Part shown: positions 32,905-64,000 of the stretch, piece after piece | How the letters are laid out: each line of letters begins with the position of its first letter | How positions within the stretch are numbered: the first letter of the stretch is position 1 | Source: Hormiphora californensis | Lineage: Eukaryota > Ctenophora > Tentaculata > Cydippida > Pleurobrachiidae | DNA: 64,000 nt | Assembly: GCA_020137815.1 (NCBI GenBank) | Contig: CM035350.1 | Span: 4,482,418 to 4,546,417 of the forward strand | Reading direction: 5' to 3' | Position numbers and translations under genes: made by a program | Notes under the pieces: model-generated | What the model saw: only the letters and a program-made list of their open reading frames with translations | Told to the model about the DNA's origin: nothing | Databases searched by the model: none

Positions 32905-32964
32905 CACCCCATCCGGATTCGAACCCTGATCATCGGGGTGAGAGTCCATGGTGTAACCACTACA
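32905..32964 (-). tRNA. Degenerate tRNA-like sequence (Glu-CTC-like)
   Basis: The minus strand has a perfect B box GGTTCGAATCC and an A-box-like GTAGTGGTTA, with CTCTCAC in the anticodon region. The stems pair poorly. It abuts the left end of the foldback element at 32965. Confidence 0.3.
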
Positions 32965-33911
32965 TAGTAGAGTCGATAAGAACACTCACCTCCTCCGATT
33001 TCAGTGAAACTTCTCACATGCTAACATATGATAATGGAGGTACAAATACCGCTTATTTTAGGTCCGAAAAACTTTTGGTTCGTTAATTATCGCTAATTGA
33101 AAAACGCCAAAAATGGGCTAAAATGGCCCTTAAGGTGGATTTGAAATTTTGGAGTTGGAACTCCAGACTTCGTACAGGTGTCCGCTAGGATGCCAATATG
33201 CACCACAGGCGGGCTCAGGCCTAAATTCGTCCGAATTTTTGCGTAAGGCCGGATGGCGTGAATTTTGGTCACGTGATTTGGGCAAAAAATCAGTTTTTTG
33301 CTATTTGTGCCTTTCCTGCACGCCGGAGATGAAAAATAAGGCCATTTCCTCTCATTTATTTTTCTTTCTGCATCGATTAAGCAGGCTATGAACCTCCCTT
33401 ACTTCAACGGTTCAGAAGTTAGAGTTTTGCAAAAAAAGAGCGGGAGACTAGATGGCGTCAATTTTGTAAGGCGATTTGTGTCTTTCCTGTGCGTCTGGGA
33501 TGAAAAATGATGTCAAAACGTGTCATTTTCATCATATTCTGCATCGATTAAGCAGGTTATAAACATCCCTTACTTGAGCGGTTCAGAAGTTAGCCGAGGT
33601 CACGTGACCAAGATTTACGCCATCCGGTCTTACGCAAAAATTCGGACGAATTTAGGCCTGAGCCCGCCTGTGGTGCATATTGGCATCCTAGCGGACACCT
33701 GTACGAAGTCTGGAGTTCCAACTCCAAAATTTCAAATCCACCTTAAGGGCCATTTTAGCCCATTTTTGGCGTTTTTCAATTAGCGATAATTAACGAACCA
33801 AAAACTTTTTGGACCTAAAATAAGCGGTATTTGTACCTCCATTATCATATTTTAGCATGTGAGAAGTTTTACTGAAATCGGAGGAGGTGAGTGTTCTTAT
33901 CGACTCTACTA
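32965..33911. mobile_element. Large foldback element with arms of about 315 bp
   Basis: 32965-33282 and 33596-33911 are inverted copies with only scattered differences; the ends are TAGTAGAGTCGATAAG and its complement. The roughly 310-bp centre holds two direct copies of about 55 bp sharing GCATCGATTAAGCAGG and GGTTCAGAAGTTAG. There is no transposase. The terminal bases of both arms reach the tRNA-like sequence on the left. Confidence 0.85.
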
Positions 33912-34099
33912 ACACCACTGATGGAAAATGTAAGAATGGAGGTGGTGAAAATCAGAGCAAAACAATGTTCTGTAAATTAGAGAAAATACATATCTATGGT
34001 GATTTGAAGTTTGTCATCCCTATTTACCTTGTTTTTCAAATGTGCTACAACAGTAAATATACCATTTTCTCAATTTCTCACTATAATTTTCCCATTTTA

Positions 34100-35600
34100 G
34101 AAAATTGACTAGATATTTTGACGCTAAAATTGACTAGCAGCCAGGATCCCTGGATACCCGAACTTTGACACTGGGCCTGGCCCCCTATTTGCACTTGGTA
34201 GTTTACAGTTACCCTACTACTGATCAACACCTTTGTAACAGCTGCAGAGCGCTGCCGAACCACCCAGCAAACCAAACCAAATCGGGTGACGAAACGAAAC
34301 TGTGCCAACCAAACCATTCCCCCGATCCTTACCTGGCATGATTCCAATTTGAGTCAGATGGTTACGAATCGTTCCCATGGCAACGTAGAACTTCCTTCCT
34401 CGGCAGCTCGAACACGGACATTGGAATGTAGGCCGTCCTGCGTAGGAGAACGATATCATTGGGCGAGGGGTGGGATAAGTTCGGAGGAAATATCAACAAC
34501 AGGGCTGTCTAGTATGAGAGGTGAGAGAAGAGTGAGAGAAGCGAGAGAGAGAGTGAGGATAGAGAGAGAGCGAGACGAGAGAGAGGAGAGAGAGAGAGTA
34601 AGTGAAAAAAAGAGAAGGTAGAAACGCCGTGATCGCGAGACAGGAATGCGGAGCAACAAAGAAAAACCGGAGAAGGAAGAGGAGAGTAAGGCACAAATAG
34701 CCGGGAGAAGAGGAGGGGTAAGAACAAGGGAAGATAAGCGCTCTCTCTCCTCTCTCTCCTCCTCTCTCTCTCGTTCTCTCTCGTAGCGAGATCTATGAGC
34801 GAGCTATGAGTCAGCTTCTAGAGCACTAGATTGTTTGGTTTTGTTGTTTTGGTTGAAATATAATTAGGACTCTCGAACAAGTCAAGTAATCACACACAAA
34901 TAAACATATAGTGTTCGATAGTCCAGCCCCATGCGAGGGACACACAACACACAGAAAAGTAAACACGCAAACAATATTAGTGTCCCACAAGCTTGTAGGG
35001 CGGGTGGTGTTCCGATATAGCAAGGAGGTTCCCTAGGAATGAAGTGGAGATTGGAGAGGGAATCTGAAATTGCTGAAAATATATCTAGAAGAGGGTATGT
35101 TACGGGTTAGGTGTTACGTGTTTACGTGTTAGTGTTACGGTTAGTGTTTTCGTTATAAACTATAATAAAATCATGGTAAGAGATAACAGAAACAATGTTA
35201 ACCATATAGAAACGAAGGAGAACAGATAGAAGAACCAACGAAAATTGGATGAAACATTTTGTATGGAAAATGGACTTACGAACCATACACTCAGCCTCAA
35301 AATGGCCTTACAAACCACACTCAGCCTCAAAACGTAAAAATTGAAAGAAGACGAGAATTGTTATGGAGAAAACAGTCCAGAAAACTGGAAAGAGACCGTG
35401 GTCACTGGAAACAAGTACATGTCACTGGAATTCAAGTATATATGTCTTTGAAAAGTTAATAATCTTGAGCAAGGTTCATCTAAATAATTGTCGAGTATGT
35501 TTACCTCGTAAAGTGATTCCGTAGAATGTTAATCTGTTTTCAAGCGGAAGGTATCATCTTTTAGTGAATGGTGTTCTGTAGGGTTGTGTTACAATCATCC
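34100..35600. other. Intergenic, no gene seen
   Basis: Contains GA-rich purines at 34500-34720 and a CT run at 34740-34790. I see no recognisable product on either strand. Confidence 0.4.
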
Positions 35601-38600
35601 CAATGAACGGGATCACCTGAACCTTGTACCTGTGCAACCTGGTTTTAACCTGTGATTTGAAAGTGTGAGTGCTAACAAAGATATTGTCAGGCGAATACAT
35701 GTTCCAATTCTAGGGCCTTCAAAAGTAAAGTTAATATCCAAATATCTGTGAATGCCCCTTGGAATAATTGCCAAATTAGGTTTACGACTAGAGAAACAAA
35801 TAGAATTGTCATCATTGATTTTTGATTGATGTACTTTGGACAGTACAGCCATGTGATAAAGATGATGAACTGTGAGAATATCAAGATTGTTGAAAGTTAA
35901 CTTCGTTCCCGGTTTTACCAAAGGAACCAGGTACTTTTGTTAAAGAGAACAAACATCTCAAAGCGTTTTTTTGTGCTCTGAAAATAGGTAATAGTTTATT
36001 CATGCAACCCCCACTTCCCCAAACACTAATACTGTAATTGATATGGGATTGAAACGGCGTAATAAACCGGAATCTTAAGTTGTTTAGGTAAAGATTTGCG
36101 TAACCTGTAAATAGAGCCAAGATTACGGTGTAGTTTGGTGGAAACTGATCTGATGTGGGCTTCCCATGTTAGGGAGTCCGAGATTTCAATACCCAAAACA
36201 ACTTAAACTGTTTCACCTGTTCATGATGGTACCATCATAGCAACACGTGAACTGAGAAGGGAATTTAGTTGATTGGGGAGACGAAAGTGCATAAACTTAG
36301 TTTTGGAGGGTTCACATGCAAGAAATTAGCATCAAAGTATTCCTTGAGAAGAGCCATCAGTTATCAATAACCAGTTGTACCTCAGGGGCACTCCTACCCG
36401 AAACAAAGATGCTTGTATCATCACAATAAGATAAAACGGGTGGAACAGGAATCTGAGCCACAAGGCAAATTCACTATGTCATTGATGTAACAGCAAAGAA
36501 CGTACGGGCCAAGAGTGGAACCCTGAGGCACCCCGCAAGAAACAGGAAGTGGTGTCAAAATTTTGTCACCAACTCTGACAGCCTGTTGACCGACCTGACA
36601 AGAAACTTTTGAACAATTGCAAAACAGTCCCGCGAATCCCATAATGTTCAAGTTTTGCAACAAGGATGACATGATGAGCGTGTCGAAAGCCTTGCTCAAG
36701 TCCAGGAATAACCCAGAGAAAAGCGCTTATTATCTAGGCTCTCAACAGCACTCCCAACACCCTCGTGCAAAGCCTGAGTGGTGGAGCGACCCTTAAAAAT
36801 CCAAATTGTGATTTAGAAATTACAGAATGTACGTCTAGAAACTCAATGACTCTCTTGTGTAAGCATTTTTCGAAAACTTTACTTAGAATAGGCAAGAGGG
36901 AGATCGGTCTGAATTGGTAGTGTATTGGTATCGCCACCTTTGTGCAAAGATGAACAGAAGCATGCTTTAGTTCGTCAGGGAAAACCCCTGCCGCCATACA
37001 CTTATTGATAATGGTAGAGAAATCAGCAGAAAACAGAAATTAAGATGTTTGAGACATAAAGAAGAAAATCACCTGACTCTTTGGGTTTCAAGCCCTTGAT
37101 GATAGTGAAGATTTCATCGGAGGAGACTGGAGAGAGAAATAAGGAACTCACCAACTCGATTGGGCATGAAACGACTGAATTTGTGATTTTCAGGTCGAGA
37201 CGACCCAAACTAACTCTTATTCAGATCACGGCAACGGATGTAAAGTACTTATTCAGTTCATTAGAAATGGCACGAGGATTAGTCACAATCCGGAAACAGT
37301 CTTGACACAGCTTGGATAAATAGCCCTATTGTTCTTACCCCGAATACTATTAATAACCGACCAGCATTTTTTAATATCATTGTCACACTCAGAAACTTGC
37401 TGGTAAAGTAGTCATCGCGAGATTTAACCAAAAGCCCTCTGAGAATGGCCCGATATATACGGTAACACTCGCAGCCAAAGATTCTCGAGAAGAGCCACGT
37501 GAAGCAACCACTTTTTATACAAAACAAATTTGATATGAATAGAACGAGCTAAAGAGGGAGATACCCAAGGTTTGGAATAGTTATTTCTGAAGTTGGTCAG
37601 TGTTTTGAGTTTTCACAAAATGTTTGTTTGTACAAAAGGGAAAGTTGATTGTAGTAAGTAGAGAAAGAGTGAGCTATGTCTACAGAAGTGTCACTTTGAT
37701 CAAGTGAGTTACATGTGCGACACCAAGATGTCGTAATCATTCCTGAAATTGGTTGAGAGTTGTGATTAAAATCGGTAGTTGAAATTGTTATAGGACCAAT
37801 TCAGTTATCAGTAGGATCCGGAAAAATACCATAGTGGGGATATGGGAAGAAACACTAGTGTAGTGATAAGGTGAGAGCTACAACCCTGAACACAATATTA
37901 GTGTCCAGGTCTGATCTATCAGAGTTGATGCATTGTGAGTGTAATTAGTAGCTCTACTAATCATGGGTACTAGACCAAAACTATTAAACAGGTCAAAATA
38001 ACGGCGAACAATGGACGAACTATCCAGTTTAAAACAGGTTAAGATTAAAGTCGCCTGTTAAAATAACTTTAGTTGTGCATGCTTTTTTAAGCAAAGTCTC
38101 GATCTCAGTAAACCAAGTTTCCCAATCCGTTCCTAAGTGGTAACGGTACAAACATATCAAATTCAAACTCTGACCATTAGAGATTTTCACGGTACCCCCG
38201 TAACTCTGGAAAGATCTATGTTAGTAATGAACGGATGATAGGGACTGAAGTCTACATCATCTTTAAGATAGATGGAAATGCCCGATCCCTTTATCTTCCC
38301 CGTGGTGTTACGTGAATGAAAACCTGTGTACCCACATGCGATACATTTTAGTATTCTCGTCCTGTGAGATGTTAGTCTCACAGAACGTGTAAACAGTGGG
38401 ATTGACTGTTCTATCGGGGGGAGATAAAATACCGCATCTGGTGACAAATTCATCAAAGTTAGATTAAACCCATCAATGTTACAAGATATGACCGAGATCT
38501 TATTGACATCGGTTGGAACAAGATTAGACACATCATTGCAGTTGTCCAAGGTATATGAAACGTGACGATTGAATGTCAGGATCAGCACTACAGTTGTGAT

Positions 38601-39853
38601 TGTCAAAATAGATGGTTGAACTGTAGGACTTCATGTGACATAGTTGGTTCTGTTGGAGGTTGACAAGTGTTAGCACATGTTATTAGAGGAACAAATGCTG
38701 TGAGTTGTGAGCTTGCAAGCAGTGCAAATAGCGAGCTGATCTGTTCTACCAATAAACTTCACAGTAACCACATTTCTCCGTACCGGGCGCCTGTGTATCA
38801 CACAAGGCACTGAAAATGAAATATTGAGGCCACTGCAGCTAGGGCAGAACCAGTCGTGTTGCTTGTTGATTTACTGAGCATAGGTCAATTGATAATTTAA
38901 GACATTTACCATGCTTAACCTTGTAACACATATAACAATACACAGAGTGTTGGTGAGAAAATATATTTTTCCCACAATCTCCACAATCACTCCTGAGGGA
39001 GGATGTAATACTAATATAAATACTTTGGGTGTAGCATGCATTATGAAACTAGATAGGAAGATGATAGGGTAATAACACAGTAGGTTGGGAAGGGATACTA
39101 AATGGGGGGAGGGGGAACTAGGAACTGGAGTAAGACAAAACATAATTAATCATACGAAACTCAGGTAGATAGTTGATCAAACTTGTTAATGAAGTCATCA
39201 AATGAAAAGATCTTGCTAGCTACCTTCTGTTTACTAGCGTCATTAACATTAAGGGTCTTAATAACAAGTCCCGAGCTAGGTGATCTGTAATGTATGTATC
39301 TTATTGGCAGACCTTTGTCTTGGCAGTAGAGACTAATTCTCTTGCGCAGATCAATGTAGTAAGGACAGAGTGATTGTGAGACTCTAACACCATTACCCTT
39401 CTTGTTACGAACCCTACGCAGTACTGCGTCTTTACGATTGTAATTGTGAAATCTGAGAGTAATCGAGGGGGGAGGGATGGGCTTACCATCCTTACCAATA
39501 CTACCAGGTTTCTCAACCTTCCCGTTCCGGTGAATCGCCTGAAAATCGTCCGGGGTAACTATGAGATCCTGCTTACTAAGCTGGGAACACACGGCAGCTG
39601 CTAGGGATTCATCAGACTCATCAGGGGCTACCGGAAGATTGGAGATAACTAGTGTCGACCTCCGCTGATACTGCTCGGAAGCAGCTAGACGTGATTCTAG
39701 GTGTGACAATCTGTCTAGAAGTGCCTTAAATACAGCCTGAACCGGTTCATCACAACCCGAGATTAAACTAGCTATTGAATCAGGGTCAGAGGGGATCTCA
39801 GTCTTATGGGAGCGTAAAACCCTCGAATTGTTTTTAACCCTGTTGTTAACCAT
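35600..39853 (-). mobile_element. Decayed CR1/Jockey-like LINE retrotransposon
   Basis: Read from right to left: an intact ORF1 (39853-39161), then a broken endonuclease region (about 38606-38187, with NIDGFNLTLMNLSPDAVFYL resembling the start of an AP endonuclease) and a reverse transcriptase in pieces (36997-36734 with FRPISLLPILSKVFEK; 36699-36421 with SGVPQG-type CGVPQGSTLGP; then YCDD near 36415). Frames shift repeatedly between pieces. It is on the same strand as the proline-rich gene and starts about 220 bp past that gene's last mapped exon. The exact 3' end near 35.5 kb is uncertain. Confidence 0.85.
39161..39853 (-). CDS. LINE ORF1 protein
   Basis: A 230-residue intact frame. A predicted coiled coil (about residues 38-62, SHLESRLAASEQYQRR) is followed by an RRM-like part (RRSTLVISNLPV, then a region rich in basic residues, ITLRFHNYNRKDAVLRRVR) and a C-terminal domain. 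This is the usual ORF1p layout, an RNA chaperone that coats the element transcript. It is the only unbroken frame left in this copy. Confidence 0.75.
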   Translation of the reverse strand: MVNNRVKNNSRVLRSHKTEIPSDPDSIASLISGCDEPVQAVFKALLDRLSHLESRLAASEQYQRRSTLVISNLPVAPDESDESLAAAVCSQLSKQDLIVTPDDFQAIHRNGKVEKPGSIGKDGKPIPPPSITLRFHNYNRKDAVLRRVRNKKGNGVRVSQSLCPYYIDLRKRISLYCQDKGLPIRYIHYRSPSSGLVIKTLNVNDASKQKVASKIFSFDDFINKFDQLST

Positions 39854-39994
39854 AGTTAATGCAAAACACCCAAAGTAGAAATTATAGAGTAGAAATTCTA
39901 GAAAAAAAGATCAAAGAAAGATCAGAGATCAAGGGGGGGGGGGGGAGATATCAAGATACGGGAGCCTGGAGCAACTTATCAAGATAAGGAAATA

Positions 39995-39995
<1 letters not shown>

Positions 39996-40058
<63 letters not shown>
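39996..40058 (+). repeat. (GA)n microsatellite
   Basis: About 31 GA dinucleotides just downstream (sense orientation) of the last mapped donor of the proline-rich gene. Confidence 0.9.
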
Positions 40059-40062
<4 letters not shown>

Positions 40063-40075
40063 GGAAGCTGTCTAC

Positions 40076-41424
40076 CTCTATAGTTGATAGCGACATAGAT
40101 GTCCGCAGAACTGATTTGGCTTGGTGTTGTTGAAGGAGCTGCTGGTCTTGCTGCTGAAATAGGGTTGTGTTACGAGTTGACTAACAAACAGACAAAAAAG
40201 GAGCAGAAGAAACAAATAACCTAACGAACAAACAATGAAACAAACAAATAACGGAACAAACAAAGAAACATGCAAACAATGAAACAAACAAAGAAACAAA
40301 CAGCACTTCACACCTGATCTTAATCTCATAGGATGGAATCTCCGAACAAACACATCACACACAATAAGGGGAGATGTTACAGTGGAGAAGGACATGGCAG
40401 CAGTACCGGTTACCAAATCATGATACGTGGACACGTGGCGGATTCCGTGTCGGGCAGTCCAACGATCAAGAGAGAGCATGGTGGTGGTATGATACGAAAG
40501 AAACAGTGCACAAGTGAGGTAATGAGTTGACTGTCATTAGCGCGTGTCATATGGCACTGGGCAAGCTGGCATGCCCCCCTCCTGCCCGTTACTATCTGAT
40601 ACTTCACTGCCAGTCAAACTAGTACCTGGTTGAGGCATGCTTTGTGGCGGAACTCTCGCCACGGGCACCCCTCCTCCTCTTCCAGGTCTATTATCTGATA
40701 TCCCAGCAGAGTTATCAGTAATGCCCCGGGTATCTGTTATTATCGTAGCAGGACCAGCAGCATTGTTTGATGTACCAGCTGTGTTAGATGATGGTCCTGG
40801 CTGTTTCAAGGGGGGGGGGGTATAATTAATGAACTTATATGTTAATTGGGTTACAGAATTGGTAGTCACGAAACATTTGTTCGTTAAGTGTGACGAACAC
40901 ACGTGTTATCTCACGTACCTGGGCGTTCTGAAGAAAACTATAATGAATCGTTGGCTGGGCGGCAGGTGCTGCAGCTGAAGGGATTAGAATTGGGGGTAAA
41001 GCTTGGTAGCATGTTAGTCATAGTATCCAATATATTATGTTAAAGTACCAACTATTACCAGTCTGTGGGGGTGGAGGCGATGCGGGCTGGCTGGGTAGCG
41101 GTGGTGGTATTATCGGCAGTGGAATTGCAGCAGCAGTTCGCCTGGCAGCCCTTGTTGATGGCGGCTTGGTTTTGTAGGCCTCAGAGGAAACAACAACAAT
41201 ATCATCGTCAAATATCTTCCCAGAATCGCAGGAGATTATATCACAGTCCGTATCAACTGAAGAGAGGGGGTGTTCGATGTTATTGTTCGGACTGGGAGGA
41301 GGTTAGATGGATAGAAATGGGTAGGGTTTAGAGATGTTAGATAGGAGTTGGGGGGGGGGGAGTTCTTACACGTTTTAAGCTGAAAACTCGATTTTTTCTG
41401 TTTCCCCACCGCCTTCTGAAACAT
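40076..41424 (-). CDS. Proline-rich protein with SUMO-interaction-like motifs, five exons, 3' end not found
   Basis: Exons in order 41424-41370, 41256-41059, 40974-40919, 40800-40626 and 40153-40076, all GT-AG with matching phases. It starts MFQKAVGKQKKSSF; exon 2 encodes DTDCDIISCDSGKIFDDDIVVS, two hydrophobic triplets flanked by Asp/Ser as in SUMO-interaction motifs, then a proline-rich linker (IIPPPLPSQPASPPPP). The last exon ends in phase 1 with no stop, so the gene continues below 40076. Alternatively exon 4 reads through its donor and stops at 40537 (about 190 residues in all). I do not recognise it outright; the composition suits the N-terminal half of a SUMO-targeted ubiquitin ligase. 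The start lies 0.5 kb beyond the HEATR5 stop. Confidence 0.6.
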
Positions 41425-41429
41425 GGTTC

Positions 41430-41945
41430 AAAACGTTAAAATTGAACTAAAGAATACCTGGGGCAATGAATAGTTTAATATGGGGCTGTGTGGGGACAGG
41501 GAGGATCAAGGACTATAGGGATGATGGGGAGATGAAGATGAGTGTCAAGTGTGCCTGTCTCTTATAGTCTGTCAGTGATAACAAACGCGGCGTCGTGTCG
41601 GGGGGGGGGGGGGGGGTTCAGAAATGAATCCTTAAAAAGTAAACAAGTTTAGTAAATTACACCAGAAGGAGAATAACAATATAGGGTACCGATTAAACAC
41701 AATAACTGTTAGAATTATTACAACTTGTCAGTTCTTTACACATTACTCGAGCTAGGGAGCACCAGGCCCCTGGAACCTTAAACGAAATCAAACACAATAA
41801 TAATATTCATCTCTAACAAGTTTTACAGCAGCTGTCATGCTGTTAATTAATTGTTTTAATAATAACTATAACTTCAAAGTTCTAAAACTTGCCCCGAACG
41901 TTACTGCACAAGCCTATGGGCACGTGCATACATCAACAAGTTACA
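41430..41945. other. Spacer between HEATR5 and the proline-rich gene
   Basis: Holds the 3' flank of HEATR5 and presumably the promoter of the next gene on the same strand. A G homopolymer is at 41600-41616. No gene is seen. Confidence 0.4.
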
Positions 41946-41949
41946 TGTG

Positions 41950-62246
<20,297 letters not shown>

Positions 62247-62409
62247 CGCTATTAGGGAGACAAGCTGAGTACGGTGCTAAATCCCTCTTATCGCGCGAGA
62301 AAAGTGGGAGTATTTCACGATCTACATCTTTTACAATGTTGCCAAATAAAATATAATCCTGTATAAAAATAATTCTAACAAGAATTTACAAAATGAGGGG
62401 AGAGCACTC

Positions 62410-63130
62410 CCGTCTCCCGTAAATAATCCTTTCATAAAATTTAGTTAGATACACAAAGTTTCAGCTCAGCAAAAGCTAACACTCAGAAGACAAATCGTCA
62501 GCGTTTTAATATGTACAGTCAAATCACAATTAAAAGCAGAATAACTTCATGAATCGCTCATCTCTCTAAAAACACTTGGATCATTTCTCCAATCGAAAAG
62601 GGAGTTACTATGCTCCACACGATAACCGCGAACAGGTGGCTGATCAGGGATAGTGGATAAGTAGGATCCAAGGGACTGCTTCAACTCGAGAAGTGAGATA
62701 GATCCTCTCACGGCACGGGGCAAGGAGTTCCAAATATGAGCTCCTCTTACACCGAACAATGCATCATAAGGGCCTGAGGGCTGAGATAGTTTTTGCTACG
62801 ATGTAATTGTATCGGTGAATCACTGCCCTAATACCAAGGCGATGGTGCTCATTGAACAAGAGCCCAGTACTGTTAGGTGCAACCTTATGGAGAACCTTCC
62901 AGACATGGATAATCATGTATCGCTCACGTCGTCGTTGAAGTTGACAGTAATTTAAGATGCATTAACCTGTCCCCCAGTAGCCCAGAGCAGAGCAGCTTTA
63001 AAGGTAAAATACAAACAAGATCGAAAGGTAGCTACACAAACGTTGATCGAGATGTGTACCAAAGGAACGACCTAGGAAGGCATTCGCCATTTAAAAAGAA
63101 CACCACCGGGTGACACGTCCTGTGCAATGA
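62410..63130 (-). mobile_element. 3' fragment of a CR1-like LINE
   Basis: The minus strand reads RRRERYMIIHVWKVLHKVAP near 62940-62880 and, after a frame shift, FGVRGAHIWNSLPRAVRGS (62759-62547), the usual C-terminal end of CR1/Jockey reverse transcriptases. It is broken by at least one stop at 62760-62780. It lies just upstream of the HEATR5 5' exon. Confidence 0.7.
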
Positions 63131-63359
63131 TGGAGGCCTTCAGACTTTAGTCAGTTTGTGAGAAGAGAAGATGTGATCGGGTAGTGGGTGATATCTCAAT
63201 TGTAACATAATTAATTCAGATGATCACATGATTTGCCATCAGAAACTGTAATTAATTAGAAACACTGTTCATAAATTAGTCATTAAATCAATATTCTCTA
63301 GTGATTTAGCAATATTTTATCTGATTTTGTCCATTAAAAGTAGTTTATATTTCACTGTA

Positions 63360-63871
63360 CTAAGCCATCCCCGTAGATGCTGTGTGATTGTGCAGATAGA
63401 TGAAATCCTCTAGAATGTTTTTGGAAATGGCTGCGTAAACACCCGGATACCCAGGCTGTGCACACCTGTAGAAAGAGGACGCGTTAAAATTAAATCAATG
63501 CTAGGTAACTTTAATAATAATACAGTCGGACCCCGATTTACCGGGATGCTCGGGGGAAAGGGTTTTGCCCGGCGCGGTAAATCGGGGTGCCCGGTATATC
63601 GGGGTCAAATACTGTTCAAATCCTATATTCGGGGAAGTTTATCCTCCCGGTAAATCGGGGTTCCGGTAAATCGGGGCCCGGTATATCGGGGTCCGACTGT
63701 ATCATTATGTATTATGTAACTTTTACATAATGCCCTGCAAATAGCAACTCTATCATAACTCACGAATAGCCCCAGCTAACGACTCCAACAAGAGTGGCTG
63801 CACCGCTCCCGGGTATGATGTAGGTCAGGGGACCTCCACTATCACCCTGACAAGAATCTTTTCCACCTTCC
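63360..63871 (-). CDS. Trypsin-fold serine protease, last two exons
   Basis: Exon 63871-63764 encodes [17 protein letters not shown] with the catalytic serine in GDSGGP, then [10 protein letters not shown]. Exon 63465-63360 continues [21 protein letters not shown] and ends in TAG, completing the S1A chymotrypsin-family C-terminus. The junction is phase 2 and GT-AG. The residue six before the serine is Asp-like in position ([10 protein letters not shown]), which in the family gives trypsin-like preference for Arg or Lys. His and Asp of the triad lie beyond the right edge. Confidence 0.9.
63523..63699. mobile_element. Pogo/Tc1-like MITE in the protease intron
   Basis: 177 bp flanked by TA on both sides (63521-63522, 63700-63701). 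The ends CAGTCGGACCCCGATTTACC and GGTATATCGGGGTCCGACTG are inverted complements, and the interior repeats CCGGTAAATCGGGG-type motifs in both orientations. Confidence 0.8.
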
Positions 63872-64000
63872 CTGCGGGCAAATGACAAAAATGTTGCTAA
63901 ACAGAAAACTGTGATCCCAAAATAATAAATTACCACCTCATAATAATGGCATAAATCATCACGACAGGAGTTAACAGTTATTATTAAATGCAGGGTTACA

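Noticed and set aside
36000-39853. Endogenous retrovirus
   Set aside because: No LTRs, gag or integrase. The order ORF1, AP-endonuclease, reverse transcriptase is that of a LINE.

Overview
This is animal nuclear DNA. The genes are rich in introns (usually GT-AG, about 80-700 bp, often with a CTAAC-type branch site and a pyrimidine tract), and several proteins are typical of animals: FAM184, HEATR5, a tetraspanin, rhodopsin-family GPCRs, a Golgi carbohydrate sulfotransferase and a trypsin-fold protease. The density of GA/CT microsatellites, minisatellites, foldback elements and CR1/Jockey-like LINE pieces suits a non-vertebrate animal. I cannot name the phylum from sequence alone.

Layout. 1-6.15 kb (-): 5' two thirds of a FAM184 coiled-coil gene, 13 exons, running off the left edge. 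7.66-9.23 kb (+): BTB/POZ protein with two frame breaks. 9.53-11.64 kb (+): seven-exon tetraspanin of TspanC8 type. 12.1-13.3 kb (-): intronless GPCR. 14.08-14.84 kb (-): RNF4-like RING exons. 15-22 kb: gene-poor, low complexity. 22.4-24.3 kb and 30.3-31.6 kb (+): two related GPCRs. 26.7-27.8 kb (-): sulfotransferase. 29.4-34 kb: foldback elements and tRNA-like sequences. 35.6-39.9 kb (-): decayed LINE. 40.08-41.42 kb (-): proline-rich gene with SUMO-interaction-like motifs. 41.95-62.25 kb (-): complete HEATR5 gene in 26 exons; its largest intron holds a fourth GPCR on the opposite strand, and that GPCR's own intron holds an antisense LINE. 62.4-63.1 kb: LINE 3' piece. 63.36-63.87 kb (-): last two exons of a serine protease.

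What stands out. Introns of several unrelated genes on both strands carry tandem arrays of complete 3' splice-site modules (branch-like CTAAC or TAAC, pyrimidine run, AG) just upstream of the real acceptor: FAM184 introns 8 and 10, tetraspanin intron 2 (with a simple duplicate at exon 4), HEATR5 intron 16, and the GPCRs at 22 kb and 55 kb. Second, HEATR5 has two 5' exons, in perfect phase, that add an N-terminal extension with two VVDLT SUMO-interaction-like motifs. Third, HEATR5 contains five +1 breaks, two of them in homopolymers, which look more like consensus errors than decay.
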